A stretch of 64,000 nucleotides of DNA, from positions 8,644-72,643 of the forward strand of contig JAJRTR010000204.1 in the NCBI GenBank assembly GCA_024278215.1, written 5' to 3'. A program made the translations under genes and the position numbers. This stretch comes from a bacterium (GTDB lineage: Bacteria > UBP15 > UBA6099 > JAJRTR01). Positions 44,535 to 53,870 of this stretch are shown here, piece after piece. How positions within the stretch are numbered: the stretch's first letter is position 1; each line of letters opens with the position of its first letter. A model generated the notes under the pieces. That model was not told the origin of the DNA. It saw only the letters and a program-made list of their open reading frames with translations, and made no database searches.

Positions 44535-44712
44535 GAGCCAATTGCAAAATTATGTTCTTAGCGAGGTCGAGCGAAATTGTTCGGAGCAAGGCGGAGATGT
44601 AAAATCCTCGCAGGCGAACTTGTAGAGTACGTCGAGGACGATTTTGTGCCGACAACGCAGCTATGGACAATAGCAGCCGACCGCAGCCGAATCAGAATTT
44701 TGCAATTGGCTC
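44535..44712 (+). repeat. 178-bp dispersed repeat, copy C
   Basis: Exactly 178 bp with the shared ends GAGCCAATTGCAAAATT and reverse complement. It begins 1 nt after the TAG of the preceding outer-membrane protein gene and ends 24 nt before the mutase small-subunit gene. Confidence 0.9.
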
Positions 44713-44736
44713 TAGAGAAGATACTGGTGAACATTT

Positions 44737-45144
44737 ATGCCTGATAGAAAGATAAGAGTAATAATAGCGAAACCGGGTCTCGATGGTCACGACCGGGGCG
44801 CGAAAGTAGTGGCGCGTGCGTTGCGTGACGGCGGGATGGAAGTGATCTACCTGGGTCTACAGCAGACACCCGCGGATATAGTTAATGCGGCGATTCAGGA
44901 AGATGCGGATGTCATCGGGCTAAGCTCGCTCGCCGGTGCGCACATGACACATTTCAAACGTGTCCTTCAGTTGCTTAAAGACAACGATGCTGAAGATATT
45001 CTTACGGTCGGCGGCGGGATAATACCTGAAGAAGACAAGAAGGCGCTGCTCGACATGGGTGTCGCCGCGCTTTTCGATCCCGGCGCTCACACCGACGAGA
45101 TTATCAGGACAATCGAGCAGCTTGTCAAACAGCCTGTAGTTTAG
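44737..45144 (+). CDS. Methylmalonyl-CoA mutase, small (B12-binding) subunit
   Basis: A 135-residue cobalamin-binding domain with the DxHxxG box in GLDGHDRGAKVVARAL, SLAGAHM (SxL-type) and VGGGIIPEED. It carries the cofactor for the large mutase subunit encoded at 59591, giving a split, archaeal-type mutase that isomerises methylmalonyl-CoA and succinyl-CoA. The length is normal and the TAG stop is followed by no conserved sequence. It lies 14 kb from its partner, between a repeat and pheA. Confidence 0.92.
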   Translation: MPDRKIRVIIAKPGLDGHDRGAKVVARALRDGGMEVIYLGLQQTPADIVNAAIQEDADVIGLSSLAGAHMTHFKRVLQLLKDNDAEDILTVGGGIIPEEDKKALLDMGVAALFDPGAHTDEIIRTIEQLVKQPVV

Positions 45145-45286
45145 GTTCGTCCGGAAATATTCCGGACAAACATTGTGCAGAAAATCCTCTTTACTATAGA
45201 TCGGTCCTGTTTGTTCACACTGTATACCTGCCTGAAGGAGAAAATCCAATAAGCATGATTCAAGTTATTTGGAAGCGGGGAAAAAT

Positions 45287-46345
45287 ATGGGGAAAAAAGA
45301 AATACGAAAAAAGATAGATGCAATAGATTCGCGGATACTCGAGCTGCTCAACGAGCGTGCCGGTCTGGCACTTCAGACCAGTAAGTTCAAGAAGCATTTT
45401 TACGATCCGGTGCGCGAGCGGCAGATTTTCGAGCGTCTGTGGGAGATGAACAAGGGGCCGCTCGAAGATGACCACATTGCAAACATATACAGGGAAGTGT
45501 TGTCTGCCTGCCGCGGACTCCAGAGGCCACTCAAGGTTGCATTTCTGGGGCCGAAAGCGACGTTTTCACACGCCGCCGCAAAAAGTCGTTTCGGCGCGTC
45601 CATCGAGGAACATCCCTGTGCGGACATCGGACTGGTTTTTGATGAAGTCGAGAAGGACCGCGCCATCTACGGCGTCGTGCCGTTCGAGAACTCGAGCGAG
45701 GGCATTATCAACTACACGCTCGACCGCTTTGCCGTCACGCCGGTGAGTATATGCGGCGAGATTTACAGCGAGATCGTTATGAACCTGATCTCGAAGCAGG
45801 AAGACATATCGAAGATAAAGAAAATATACACGCATCCCAAGGCAATCGAGCAGTGTTCCGAGTGGCTGCGTCGGAACGCTTCGGACAAAGAGGTTATCCA
45901 AGTGGCGAGCACCGGGCTTGCCGCCCAGAGGGCAGCGCGCAGCAGGTCAGCCGCCGCCATTGCCGGAAAACTCGCGGCGGAAATATACAGCTTGAAAATC
46001 ATCGAATCGCACATCGAGGACAGCCGCGACAATGTCACACGTTTCATGATCATCGGCAAGCAGAAAATGCCGAAAACGGGCAATGATAAAACATCCGTGC
46101 TTTTCTCCGTCCGCCACGAACCGGGCACCCTCTACCGGGCGCTCAATTCGTTCGAGAAGTACAACATCAATCTGACAATGATGCAGGCGCGTCCTTCGCG
46201 GAAAGGGCAGTGGGAGTATATCTTCTTTGTCGATCTGATGGGGCACAAGTCGGACGAAGAGGTCAAGAGCGCGCTGGCCGAAATGAAAAAGGAAACCATC
46301 ATCCTTAAAACCTGCGGTTCCTATCCCGCTTCCGATCAACAGTGA
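45287..46345 (+). CDS. pheA: Bifunctional chorismate mutase/prephenate dehydratase (P-protein)
   Basis: PheA converts chorismate to prephenate and then to phenylpyruvate for phenylalanine synthesis. Residues of about 1-85 form an AroQ-type mutase (IRKKIDAIDSRILELLNERA), about 90-270 the dehydratase (VAFLGPKATFSHAAA, VPFENSSEGIINYTLD, NVTRFMIIG), and about 280-350 an ACT regulatory domain (RALNSFEKYNINLTMMQARP) expected to bind phenylalanine. ATG 45287 gives 352 residues, the usual length; a TTG 18 nt upstream is less likely. It converges on the glycosyltransferase gene with a 6-nt gap. Confidence 0.94.
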   Translation: MGKKEIRKKIDAIDSRILELLNERAGLALQTSKFKKHFYDPVRERQIFERLWEMNKGPLEDDHIANIYREVLSACRGLQRPLKVAFLGPKATFSHAAAKSRFGASIEEHPCADIGLVFDEVEKDRAIYGVVPFENSSEGIINYTLDRFAVTPVSICGEIYSEIVMNLISKQEDISKIKKIYTHPKAIEQCSEWLRRNASDKEVIQVASTGLAAQRAARSRSAAAIAGKLAAEIYSLKIIESHIEDSRDNVTRFMIIGKQKMPKTGNDKTSVLFSVRHEPGTLYRALNSFEKYNINLTMMQARPSRKGQWEYIFFVDLMGHKSDEEVKSALAEMKKETIILKTCGSYPASDQQ

Positions 46346-46351
46346 CGGGTT

Positions 46352-48061
46352 TTATTCAGTTGATTTCAACTTATAAATCTTTATCTCCGGGCCGGGGCGG
46401 GCCGGGGTTTCGGGTATGAGCTTGATGAGCGCGGCTTCGGCGTCGAGGTCGTCGTAGAAGCGGACTGCGGCGGGGTAGTATTCGCGTGCGGCGCAGTAGC
46501 GGTCATATATCGCACTGGATGCAACAAGGTATTCATATCCTTCTTTCCTGTACATTTCCATTTTGTAGGCCGACAGTGAGTATGTGTTGAAGACATAGTA
46601 TTTCTTCTCGATTTTTTTCAGGGCCATCAAGTGAAATTTCTTTTGTGACGATGCTTCCGCTTCAGGCGTTTTGCGGTTTTTGTATGCGTAGAAGGGTACA
46701 GCTTCCTCGACATAGTATTTTTCGTAGCGCGCGGCGCGGCCTGTGTCGGTAAGCGATGCCGCGGTGGGGTGCAGTTGCGGGCCACCCATCTCGATGGCGA
46801 TGCGCGCGCCGGGCGGTATATTTTTTTCTATCCATTCGCGAGCGATCGTTCTTGTGTTGGTCTTTCTGATAAAGGCGTCGTATTTTATAGTTGCTGTTGC
46901 GGGAACAATTGTCAGGATGATTGCGACGGCGGCGACAACGGCGGCGCGGCGCGGCGCGGGTATTCTTAAGCGCTCCGGAAATTCCGCTACGATCCTGCCC
47001 GAGAGTATGCAAAGCGCCGGGATGATAATAACCATGTAGCGCTCGAATACCTGCGCGGACATGAATCCGTGGATGATGTAAAAGACGGCAATGTATGTGA
47101 GCAGCATCCAGTCCGCGCCGCGACGCTTTGCGGCGGCGAACGCTATAGCGCATAATGACACGAGCAGCAGAGGGAGTCCGAGGCCGTCGCGAAGGTAGAC
47201 CGCCGGGATTTGCCACCACATTTTCGACAGTACTTCCATACCGAGCCAGCCGTGTTCGAGCAGGCTGCGTTGTATGTTTATGTCCTGTGCGAAGGTTCTG
47301 AAATCGAGTATGGTGTACGGCGCACACAGGAAGAAGGCGGCGGCGGAGGCGAGGCTCATGAGAATAAGATTTACATTTATATGTTTAAGAGGATTCGCCG
47401 CGTGCCTGTCGGTGAACATGTGTGACGAGTGCGAAACGATAAGCGCGGGGACGACAACGAAGGCTGTGTATTTTGTGGCTATCGCTGCGCCTGCGGCGAG
47501 TCCGGCGAGGACGTAGTTTCTTTTTGTCGACGTGGCACCCGGTCCCGGCGCGAGAAACATTGCCAGCATTATCCAGAAAGTAACGGGCACGTCGGTTGTA
47601 GCGAAGTGGGAATGAACGCAGTGGAGATGCGCGAACGCGAGAAGCATAGCGGCGGCGAGACCGGCGCGTTTCCCGTAATACTTTTTTCCAATCGCGTACG
47701 CAAGCCAGACAGTTGCGACGCCCATGCAGGCCGAGAGAGTGCGGGCGATGAGGTAGAGAGGTGTGGGGTCGATGAAGTACATTGTGCCGAAGGCTGCCGC
47801 GCTGTGAAAGATGCCTGTGAAGCTGCCGACTACGAAATATGCGCCGAACAGAATGAAGACGAGATACATCTGGAGTGCGGGGTAGAAAAAGAAGTGCGGG
47901 TTGAGATCGCCTTTGCCGAAACGGACTGCACGGGCAACGATGTGGACTTCGTCGATATTGAGTTGATCGGGGAGACCGGATCCGTTGCCGTAGAGCCTGA
48001 CGGCCAGGGCGGCGACAAGTATCGTTGCGAGTATCAACCTGTCTTTAGTGCTGGTGGTCAT
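46352..48061 (-). CDS. Glycosyltransferase family 39-type membrane protein
   Basis: The 569-residue protein has about 11-12 membrane segments. The first loop carries LNIDEVHIVARAVRFG; the acidic DE is the catalytic-site signature of ArnT/PMT-type (GT39) transferases, and HFATTDVPVTFWIML and YALNHSHFATTD-like sequence follow in the expected places. Such enzymes transfer a sugar from a polyprenyl-phosphate carrier to proteins or lipids in the periplasm. It follows bioY by 77 nt and might be read through from the propionate operon, but no functional link is apparent. Confidence 0.82.
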   Translation of the reverse strand: MTTSTKDRLILATILVAALAVRLYGNGSGLPDQLNIDEVHIVARAVRFGKGDLNPHFFFYPALQMYLVFILFGAYFVVGSFTGIFHSAAAFGTMYFIDPTPLYLIARTLSACMGVATVWLAYAIGKKYYGKRAGLAAAMLLAFAHLHCVHSHFATTDVPVTFWIMLAMFLAPGPGATSTKRNYVLAGLAAGAAIATKYTAFVVVPALIVSHSSHMFTDRHAANPLKHINVNLILMSLASAAAFFLCAPYTILDFRTFAQDINIQRSLLEHGWLGMEVLSKMWWQIPAVYLRDGLGLPLLLVSLCAIAFAAAKRRGADWMLLTYIAVFYIIHGFMSAQVFERYMVIIIPALCILSGRIVAEFPERLRIPAPRRAAVVAAVAIILTIVPATATIKYDAFIRKTNTRTIAREWIEKNIPPGARIAIEMGGPQLHPTAASLTDTGRAARYEKYYVEEAVPFYAYKNRKTPEAEASSQKKFHLMALKKIEKKYYVFNTYSLSAYKMEMYRKEGYEYLVASSAIYDRYCAAREYYPAAVRFYDDLDAEAALIKLIPETPARPGPEIKIYKLKSTE

Positions 48062-48138
48062 CAGGAAATCCGCCGCAGTTCGGTGCGATGTATTTGTTGT
48101 GAAACCGTCAGGTAACGATAGTGAATAAGGTGATATGT

Positions 48139-48747
48139 TTACCAGTGCCAGCCCAGTGAGCGGTTACGTTTCCTGAAAGTAATGTATATTGCTCCGGCGG
48201 CTGCGGCTTTCAATATTGCTCCGGGGATGAAGGGGACGAGGCCCATCATGACAACTTCGCGAATGCCTGTGCCGGTGACGAGTTTGAGGTGTAGACAGCC
48301 GAAGAAAAAGATTACGGCAAGTCCCGCGACAAGTGCTGAAGTTATTCTGAGAATGTTTTCCTTCTGAGAATCGTTGTTTCCGATTATGTAACCTATGACG
48401 GGCTGTGCGGCGAGAAAGCCGACGATGTATCCGCCTGTGGGGCCGGTGAGATGCGCTATGCCCACGCCCATGAGCGTGAACATGGGCATGCCCGCAATAC
48501 CAAGCACGATATATGCCGCCTGTGACACTGTTCCGTAGCGAGGACCAAGCAGCAGCGCGCCGAGCAGGACGAAAAACACTTGCATTGTGAAGGGCACAGG
48601 TGTGAAGGGGAGAGGAATCCTGATAAACGCGCCTATGGCTGTGAGAAATGTGAATGCCGCTATTCCAAGCATCACACTTATCTGTTTACTTATCAGAATA
48701 TCCCTGTTGGGAACTGAAGTTGCAATTTGTGGTCCTTGTATTCTCAT
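48139..48747 (-). CDS. bioY: Biotin transporter BioY
   Basis: BioY is the substrate-binding membrane subunit of biotin import (ECF type or working alone). The 202-residue protein has six hydrophobic segments and the family motifs PLPFTPVPFTMQVFFVLLGA, GPRYGTVSQAAYIVLGIAG and TGPTGGYIVGF. ATG 48747 has AAGGTG 6 nt upstream; GTG 48756 is the alternative and overlaps the birA stop. Its place next to birA and after the biotin-dependent carboxyltransferase genes makes biotin supply part of the same transcriptional unit. Confidence 0.93.
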   Translation of the reverse strand: MRIQGPQIATSVPNRDILISKQISVMLGIAAFTFLTAIGAFIRIPLPFTPVPFTMQVFFVLLGALLLGPRYGTVSQAAYIVLGIAGMPMFTLMGVGIAHLTGPTGGYIVGFLAAQPVIGYIIGNNDSQKENILRITSALVAGLAVIFFFGCLHLKLVTGTGIREVVMMGLVPFIPGAILKAAAAGAIYITFRKRNRSLGWHW

Positions 48748-48752
48748 GTCTT

Positions 48753-49520
48753 TCACCTTATCAGAGTGGTTTCTTCAAACTCGACTGATTCTGTCGATCC
48801 GTTGTCATTGTGAACGATGAGCCGCCCGCGGTTGTCGATGTCGACAGGAACAACCTTTCGCTTGTTGCCGTCCGGCGATTGCAGAATTACATTGCGCCCG
48901 AACAGCACAGCCCTTTTTCTCCATTCCGCAATGATGTTATCTAATGAACCGGATTTGAATTCAGCGATTCTATTATCTATCATAATCGTGATTATTTCAA
49001 GCATTTTTTCAATCGGCCAGTTATTGCCGGACAGTGATTTTACAGAAGTGGAATGCTCCTGTATTTCCGCAGGCAACTGCTCCGGCGAGTTGTTCACGTT
49101 GATCCCGATGCCGATTGCCACGAACGGAATACTATTTTCGACAGATGTCGCCTCGCACAATATTCCGGCGATTTTTTTCATATCGACGAGCACGTCGTTC
49201 GGCCAGCTGAGACCAATGGAATCGGGCGGCAGTCCGAGTTCCACGAAAACCTTTTCGAGCGCGTCCGCCGCAGCAACACCTGCTGCAATGGACAGAGCGG
49301 GAAGACGCGCGATGTCTTTTGCGCCGGGTCGCACAAGCACACTCATCCACAGGCCGCCGCATGGCGAGTGCCACACGCGGCCCCGGCGGCCACGCCCCGC
49401 ACGTTGCTCGGCGGCGACGGCTATGGTTCCGTCCGGCGCACCGGCAAGCCCCAGCCTTCGGATCTCGTCGTTTGTGGATTCCACCACGCCGAACCGGTGG
49501 ATTCTTTTTGTTTCAGGCAT
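48753..49520 (-). CDS. birA: Biotin-protein ligase (no repressor domain)
   Basis: The 255-residue protein attaches biotin to the carrier lysine. It shows GVVESTNDEIRR, the biotinyl-AMP loop AGRGRRGRVWHSP, and LSWPNDVLVDMKKIAGIL with the catalytic Lys region. There is no N-terminal helix-turn-helix domain, so it does not repress. ATG 49520 is chosen; the frame is open to TTG 49547 just after the carboxyltransferase stop. Its likely target is the biotin carrier at 58590-59063 in the same operon. Confidence 0.93.
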   Translation of the reverse strand: MPETKRIHRFGVVESTNDEIRRLGLAGAPDGTIAVAAEQRAGRGRRGRVWHSPCGGLWMSVLVRPGAKDIARLPALSIAAGVAAADALEKVFVELGLPPDSIGLSWPNDVLVDMKKIAGILCEATSVENSIPFVAIGIGINVNNSPEQLPAEIQEHSTSVKSLSGNNWPIEKMLEIITIMIDNRIAEFKSGSLDNIIAEWRKRAVLFGRNVILQSPDGNKRKVVPVDIDNRGRLIVHNDNGSTESVEFEETTLIR

Positions 49521-49558
49521 ATCCGGTATTCCGAATAATGGTTTCAATTACTTGGTGC

Positions 49559-52522
49559 CTACAGTGCGATATTGCCGTGTTTGCGGCGCGGTCGGTGCTC
49601 GCGTTTCGACTGGAGCATGTCCAGCGCGGTGATGATACGCTGGCGTGTGTCGTTCGGAGCGATAACATCGTCGATGTAGCCGAATTCCGCCGTGATGTAG
49701 GGATTGGCGAATTTTTCACGGTACTCGCGTGCGAGTTCGGCGCGTTTGGCTTCGGGGTCGGCAGCCTCGCTGATCTGTTTTCGCGCAATTATGTTGATCG
49801 CGCCGTCGGGGCCCATCACGGCAAGTTCGGCGGTGGGCCATGCGAGGTTGATGTCGCCGCCCGAGTGTTTCGAGCACATGACGTCGTATGCGCCGCCGTA
49901 AGCTTTTCGTGTGATGATCGTGATCTTCGGCACAGTCGCTTCGCAGAAGGCATAGAGGAGTTTCGATCCGTGGCTGATGATGCCGCCATGTTCCTGGTCT
50001 GTGCCGGGCAGGAAGCCGGGCACATCAACGAATGTGACGAGCGGGATATTGAAAGAGTCGCAGAACCGAACGAAGCGGGCTGATTTGCGCGACGCGCTGA
50101 TGTTGAGGCAGCCTGCGAGGTAGTTGGGCTGGTTGGCGACGATACCCACGGGGAAGCCGTTATAGCGGGCGAAGCCGACGACGATGTTCTGCGCGTAGTA
50201 CTGGGCGACTTCGAGGAATTCGCCGGCGTCGACGGTTTTAGCGATGACATTTTTTATATCGTAAGGGTGGTTCGGATCGTCGGGGAGGATGTCGACGAGG
50301 TTTTCGCCGGGTTCGAGAATCGCGTCGCGCGGCTCGGCAAGCGGGGGGTCTTCCATGTTGTTGGAGGGCATGTATTCGAGCATATAGCGAACGAGGTCGA
50401 GACAGTCTTTCTCGGTTGGTGTGACGAACTGAACGACGCCGCTTGTGGAGTTGTGGGCCATGGCGCCGCCGAGTTCCTCGAAGGAAACTTCCTCGCCTGT
50501 CGCGGCCTTGATGACCTGCGGGCCGGTGATGAACATGTGGCTGGTTTTGTCTACCATGGCGATGAAGTCGGTCATAGCGGGCGAATAGACCGCGCCGCCG
50601 GCGCACGGGCCGAGGATCGCGGATATCTGAGGCACGACGCCTGAGCTGAGCACGTTGCGGAAGAAGATGTCGCCGTAGCCGGCGAGGCTCGCGACGCCTT
50701 CCTGAATGCGAGCGCCGCCGCAGTCGTTAAGCCCGATCACAGGCGCTCCGGCCTTCATCGCAAGGTCCATGAGCTTGCATACTTTCTGCGCGTAGCGTTC
50801 ACCGAGCGCACCGCCGAAGACAGTGAAATCCTGCGAGAAGACGAACACCAGGCGACCGTTTATGTTGCCGTATCCGCAGGCGACGCCGTCTCCGATCGGC
50901 CTTTTCTTGTCGAGCCCGAAATCGCGGCACCTGTGGCGCACAAACCTGTCGATCTCGACGAAAGTGCCCTCGTCGAGCAGGTAATCGATTCTTTCGTAGG
51001 CGGTCATCTTGCCGCGTTCGTGCTGTTTGTCGATGGCCTTGAGACCGCCGCCGAGTTTCGCTTCTTCGGACATCGTTTCATAAAGCTTCATTTTTCGCTG
51101 GTTGTCCGTGAGAGATTCGTCTTCCTCCTTCTCGGGGAGAGTGATCTCCGGCGCGGGCCGTTCCGGTTCTTTCTGTTTTTCGAGACGCTTCTTGAAGAAG
51201 TCGACGGCGACCTGCGGGAACAGCACATAAGTGAGGACGTCTTCTTCCGACTGTTTCCACTCTTTGACGGCTTTGCGGGCGGCGGGCAACTCGGGTTTGA
51301 TGGTCGCGCCGGGCCTGTCGGTGATGGGTTCGATGTCGCCGATTGCTTTTTTGAGCAGTTTTTTATTTATCTTGCCGGGCGCGCGGCCGTAGAGTCCCTT
51401 AAGATAAAGTTTCACTTCCTCGGTGATGATTTTATAGCGCTCGCCGGTCATTACGTTTATCGTAGCCTGTACGCCGACGATCTGGCTCGAGGGCGTAACG
51501 AGTGGCGGGTAGCCGAGGTCTTTGCGCACGCGCGGCACTTCGTCGAGCACTTCGTCTATCTTGTCCAGCATATCCTGTTCCTTGAGCTGGTTGACCAGGT
51601 TGGAGAACATGCCGCCGGGGATCATGTGCACGAGGATGCCGGTGGAAACGCGCTCGGACAGTGGGTTCAGCAGGTCCGCGTAATTCTCACGGACATGTTT
51701 GAAGCGGTCGGAAATCTCGACAAGTTTCGCGAGATCGAGGCCGGTGTCGTGTTCCGTGCCACGGAGCGCGGCGACAGTGGTTTCGGTGGGAGGTTGCGAC
51801 GTGCCGCCGGAAAGGGGCGAAAGCGCCGTGTCGAGAATATCCACGCCCGCGTCGCACGCGGCCATATACGCCATCGGCGCCATGCCGCTTGTGCAGTGGC
51901 TGTGCAGATGCACGATGGTGTTGAGCTTTTTCTTTAGCGCTTTTGTCAGTTCATATACAGCCTGTGGCGTGATGACACCCGCCATATCTTTTATACATAT
52001 CGAGTCCGCGCCCAGCTCGTGGAGTTCGGTGGCCGTCTCGACAAACTTCTTTATCGTATGCACGGGGCTGACCGTGTATGAGATGGTGCCCTCGCAGTGT
52101 GCGCCGACTTTCTTCACTTCGCGCATCGCCACTTCCATGTTGCGCACGTCGTTAAGGGCGTCAAACACACGGAACACATCCACGCCGTTCTTGTGCGCGA
52201 GCTGCACGAATTTTTTCACAACATCGTCCGCGTAGTGTTTGTAGCCGACGACATTCTGCCCGCGCAGCAGCATCTGCATCGGTGTGTTGGGGCATGCCTT
52301 CTTGAATCGGCGTATACGTTCCCAGGGGTCTTCGCCGAGGAACCTGATGCAGGAGTCGAATGTCGCGCCGCCCCAGGTCTCGAGCGAGAAGAACCCGATT
52401 TTATCCATGTCCGAGGCGATGGGCATCATGTCGTCGATCTTCATACGCGTTGCAATCAGCGACTGGTGCGCGTCGCGGAATATCGTGTCTGTAAGCTGAA
52501 CTTTTTTGTTTTTCCTTGCCAT
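49559..52522 (-). CDS. Fused 5S-12S carboxyltransferase (transcarboxylase-like)
   Basis: Two normally separate subunits are joined in one 987-residue chain. Residues 1 to ~450 are a PYC/OADA-type biotin carboxyltransferase (5S subunit): [13 protein letters not shown] with metal ligand Asp12, CIKDMAG with the carbamylated-Lys position Lys178, and VHLHSHC with His205/His207. A charged linker (about 451-475) leads to an acyl-CoA carboxyltransferase (12S type): [13 protein letters not shown]-like core ([17 protein letters not shown]), [14 protein letters not shown] near 640 and AYGGAYDVM. There is no biotin site; the carrier is separate. In Propionibacterium these subunits make methylmalonyl-CoA:pyruvate transcarboxylase. 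No biotin carboxylase gene is present, which supports that role; a decarboxylase or carboxylase complex with genes elsewhere remains possible. Cytosolic. Stop is TAG. Confidence 0.9.
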   Translation of the reverse strand: MARKNKKVQLTDTIFRDAHQSLIATRMKIDDMMPIASDMDKIGFFSLETWGGATFDSCIRFLGEDPWERIRRFKKACPNTPMQMLLRGQNVVGYKHYADDVVKKFVQLAHKNGVDVFRVFDALNDVRNMEVAMREVKKVGAHCEGTISYTVSPVHTIKKFVETATELHELGADSICIKDMAGVITPQAVYELTKALKKKLNTIVHLHSHCTSGMAPMAYMAACDAGVDILDTALSPLSGGTSQPPTETTVAALRGTEHDTGLDLAKLVEISDRFKHVRENYADLLNPLSERVSTGILVHMIPGGMFSNLVNQLKEQDMLDKIDEVLDEVPRVRKDLGYPPLVTPSSQIVGVQATINVMTGERYKIITEEVKLYLKGLYGRAPGKINKKLLKKAIGDIEPITDRPGATIKPELPAARKAVKEWKQSEEDVLTYVLFPQVAVDFFKKRLEKQKEPERPAPEITLPEKEEDESLTDNQRKMKLYETMSEEAKLGGGLKAIDKQHERGKMTAYERIDYLLDEGTFVEIDRFVRHRCRDFGLDKKRPIGDGVACGYGNINGRLVFVFSQDFTVFGGALGERYAQKVCKLMDLAMKAGAPVIGLNDCGGARIQEGVASLAGYGDIFFRNVLSSGVVPQISAILGPCAGGAVYSPAMTDFIAMVDKTSHMFITGPQVIKAATGEEVSFEELGGAMAHNSTSGVVQFVTPTEKDCLDLVRYMLEYMPSNNMEDPPLAEPRDAILEPGENLVDILPDDPNHPYDIKNVIAKTVDAGEFLEVAQYYAQNIVVGFARYNGFPVGIVANQPNYLAGCLNISASRKSARFVRFCDSFNIPLVTFVDVPGFLPGTDQEHGGIISHGSKLLYAFCEATVPKITIITRKAYGGAYDVMCSKHSGGDINLAWPTAELAVMGPDGAINIIARKQISEAADPEAKRAELAREYREKFANPYITAEFGYIDDVIAPNDTRQRIITALDMLQSKREHRPRRKHGNIAL

Positions 52523-52583
52523 TTATGTAATCCTCTTTTCTGCTATTATCACAGCATCATTGTATCCGCGCATATATTTCGAT

Positions 52584-52988
52584 CTACTCGCAGATTTCTA
52601 CAAGTATGCCGCCCGTCGCTTTTGGGTGGATGAAAGCGATTTTCTTATTGTGGGCACCGATGCGCGGCTTCTCGTCGATCATCCTCACGCCTGAAGCCAT
52701 AAGATTTTCGATGACCGATTCGATATTCTCGACAGCGATGGCAATGTGGTGGAGGCCGTCGCCTTTCTTGTCGAGGAATTTCGAGATGGGGCTGTCGTCG
52801 GTCGTCGGCTCGATCAGTTCGATTTTCGCGTCGCCCGTGTCGAGTATCGCGGCCTTCACCTTCTGCTCAGCGATCTCCTCGATGCCCTCGAATTCGAGTC
52901 CGATTAGGTCTTTATACAATCTGAGCTGCGCGTCGATGCTTTTGACGGCTATGCCTATGTGGTCGAGACCGTTTATTTTGTTTGCCAT
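52584..52988 (-). CDS. mce: Methylmalonyl-CoA epimerase
   Basis: This vicinal-oxygen-chelate protein of 134 residues converts (S)- and (R)-methylmalonyl-CoA. The metal-binding His of LDHIGIAVKS, the second His in GLHHIAIAVENI, and the Glu of ILVEICE are present, as are HPKATGG-type sequences. GGGGGA lies 8 nt before ATG 52988; an upstream frame to 53003 is unlikely. It sits between sdhB (186 nt) and the carboxyltransferase fusion (61 nt), in the order expected for a succinate-propionate pathway. Confidence 0.94.
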   Translation of the reverse strand: MANKINGLDHIGIAVKSIDAQLRLYKDLIGLEFEGIEEIAEQKVKAAILDTGDAKIELIEPTTDDSPISKFLDKKGDGLHHIAIAVENIESVIENLMASGVRMIDEKPRIGAHNKKIAFIHPKATGGILVEICE

Positions 52989-53174
52989 GATTATTTCCCC
53001 CATTTGATTTTATGTGTAGCTCGTCGAAAAAAAACGGTAGTGGAAGCCGGTGCCGGCGGTTTCCGGTGTTCCCGGGGGCCGGTCGGGTAACACACAGACT
53101 GAACGCTCCCGCGTTCACAACCTTTTCTTTTCGCTACAAACGATTGGTGATTGCCGGTCCGGTGTCGATTCAAG

Positions 53175-53870
53175 TTACAGATCATTCAATTTAAGTTTCA
53201 GTCTTGCGATAGCGTTTGTAATGTCGATGTCCTTGGGACACGCCTCGTTGCAGTTGAAAATTGTGTGGCACTTCCACGGCCCCTTGCTCGTGTTTATCAG
53301 GGCGAGCCGTTCCTTCTGTGCCTGGTCGCGCGTGTCGAATATGAACCTGTAGGCTTTGAGCAGAGCGGACGGGCCGATATAATCGTCGTCTGCCCAGAAC
53401 GAGGGGCACGAAGACGTGCATGAAGCACACAGGATGCAGGATGCGGCTTCGTCGATAAGCTCCTGGTCTTCCGGCCACTGTATCCGCTCGGTGTCCGGTG
53501 GCGGCGAATTGTTCACGAAATATGGCATGATCGAGTAGAATCTTTCATAGAAGCGGTCCAGGTTAACGATGAGGTCTTTCTCGAGCGGGAACGAGCGAAG
53601 CGGTTCGACGATGATGTTTTTTCCGACATTCTTTACAAGGGTCTGGCAGGCCAGTCGGTTCTGTCCGTTTATCGTCATGGCACAGGAACCGCAGATCGCG
53701 TGGCCGCAGGAGCGGCGGAAAGCGAGTGTGCCGTCCTGGTGCCATTTTATCTCGTGCAGGCAGTCGAGCACCGGTGTTTCCGGCTCGGCCTCGACCGTGA
53801 AATCCTCGAAGTGAGGCCGCCTGTCCTTTGCAGGGTTGAACCTCTTTATCCTGAAGCGGATCTTCTGCAT
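53175..53870 (-). CDS. sdhB: Succinate dehydrogenase/fumarate reductase iron-sulfur subunit
   Basis: The 231-residue subunit carries three cluster-binding sites: [2Fe-2S] in RRSCGHAICGSC and LAC, [4Fe-4S] in CILCASCTSSCP, and [3Fe-4S] in CHTIFNCNEACP with CPKDI. It transfers electrons between SdhA and the membrane subunits. The start ATG shares one base with the sdhA stop (TGATG), showing translational coupling. It can work toward fumarate reduction in a propionate-forming cycle or in the oxidative direction; the sequence does not decide. Confidence 0.95.
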   Translation of the reverse strand: MQKIRFRIKRFNPAKDRRPHFEDFTVEAEPETPVLDCLHEIKWHQDGTLAFRRSCGHAICGSCAMTINGQNRLACQTLVKNVGKNIIVEPLRSFPLEKDLIVNLDRFYERFYSIMPYFVNNSPPPDTERIQWPEDQELIDEAASCILCASCTSSCPSFWADDDYIGPSALLKAYRFIFDTRDQAQKERLALINTSKGPWKCHTIFNCNEACPKDIDITNAIARLKLKLNDL

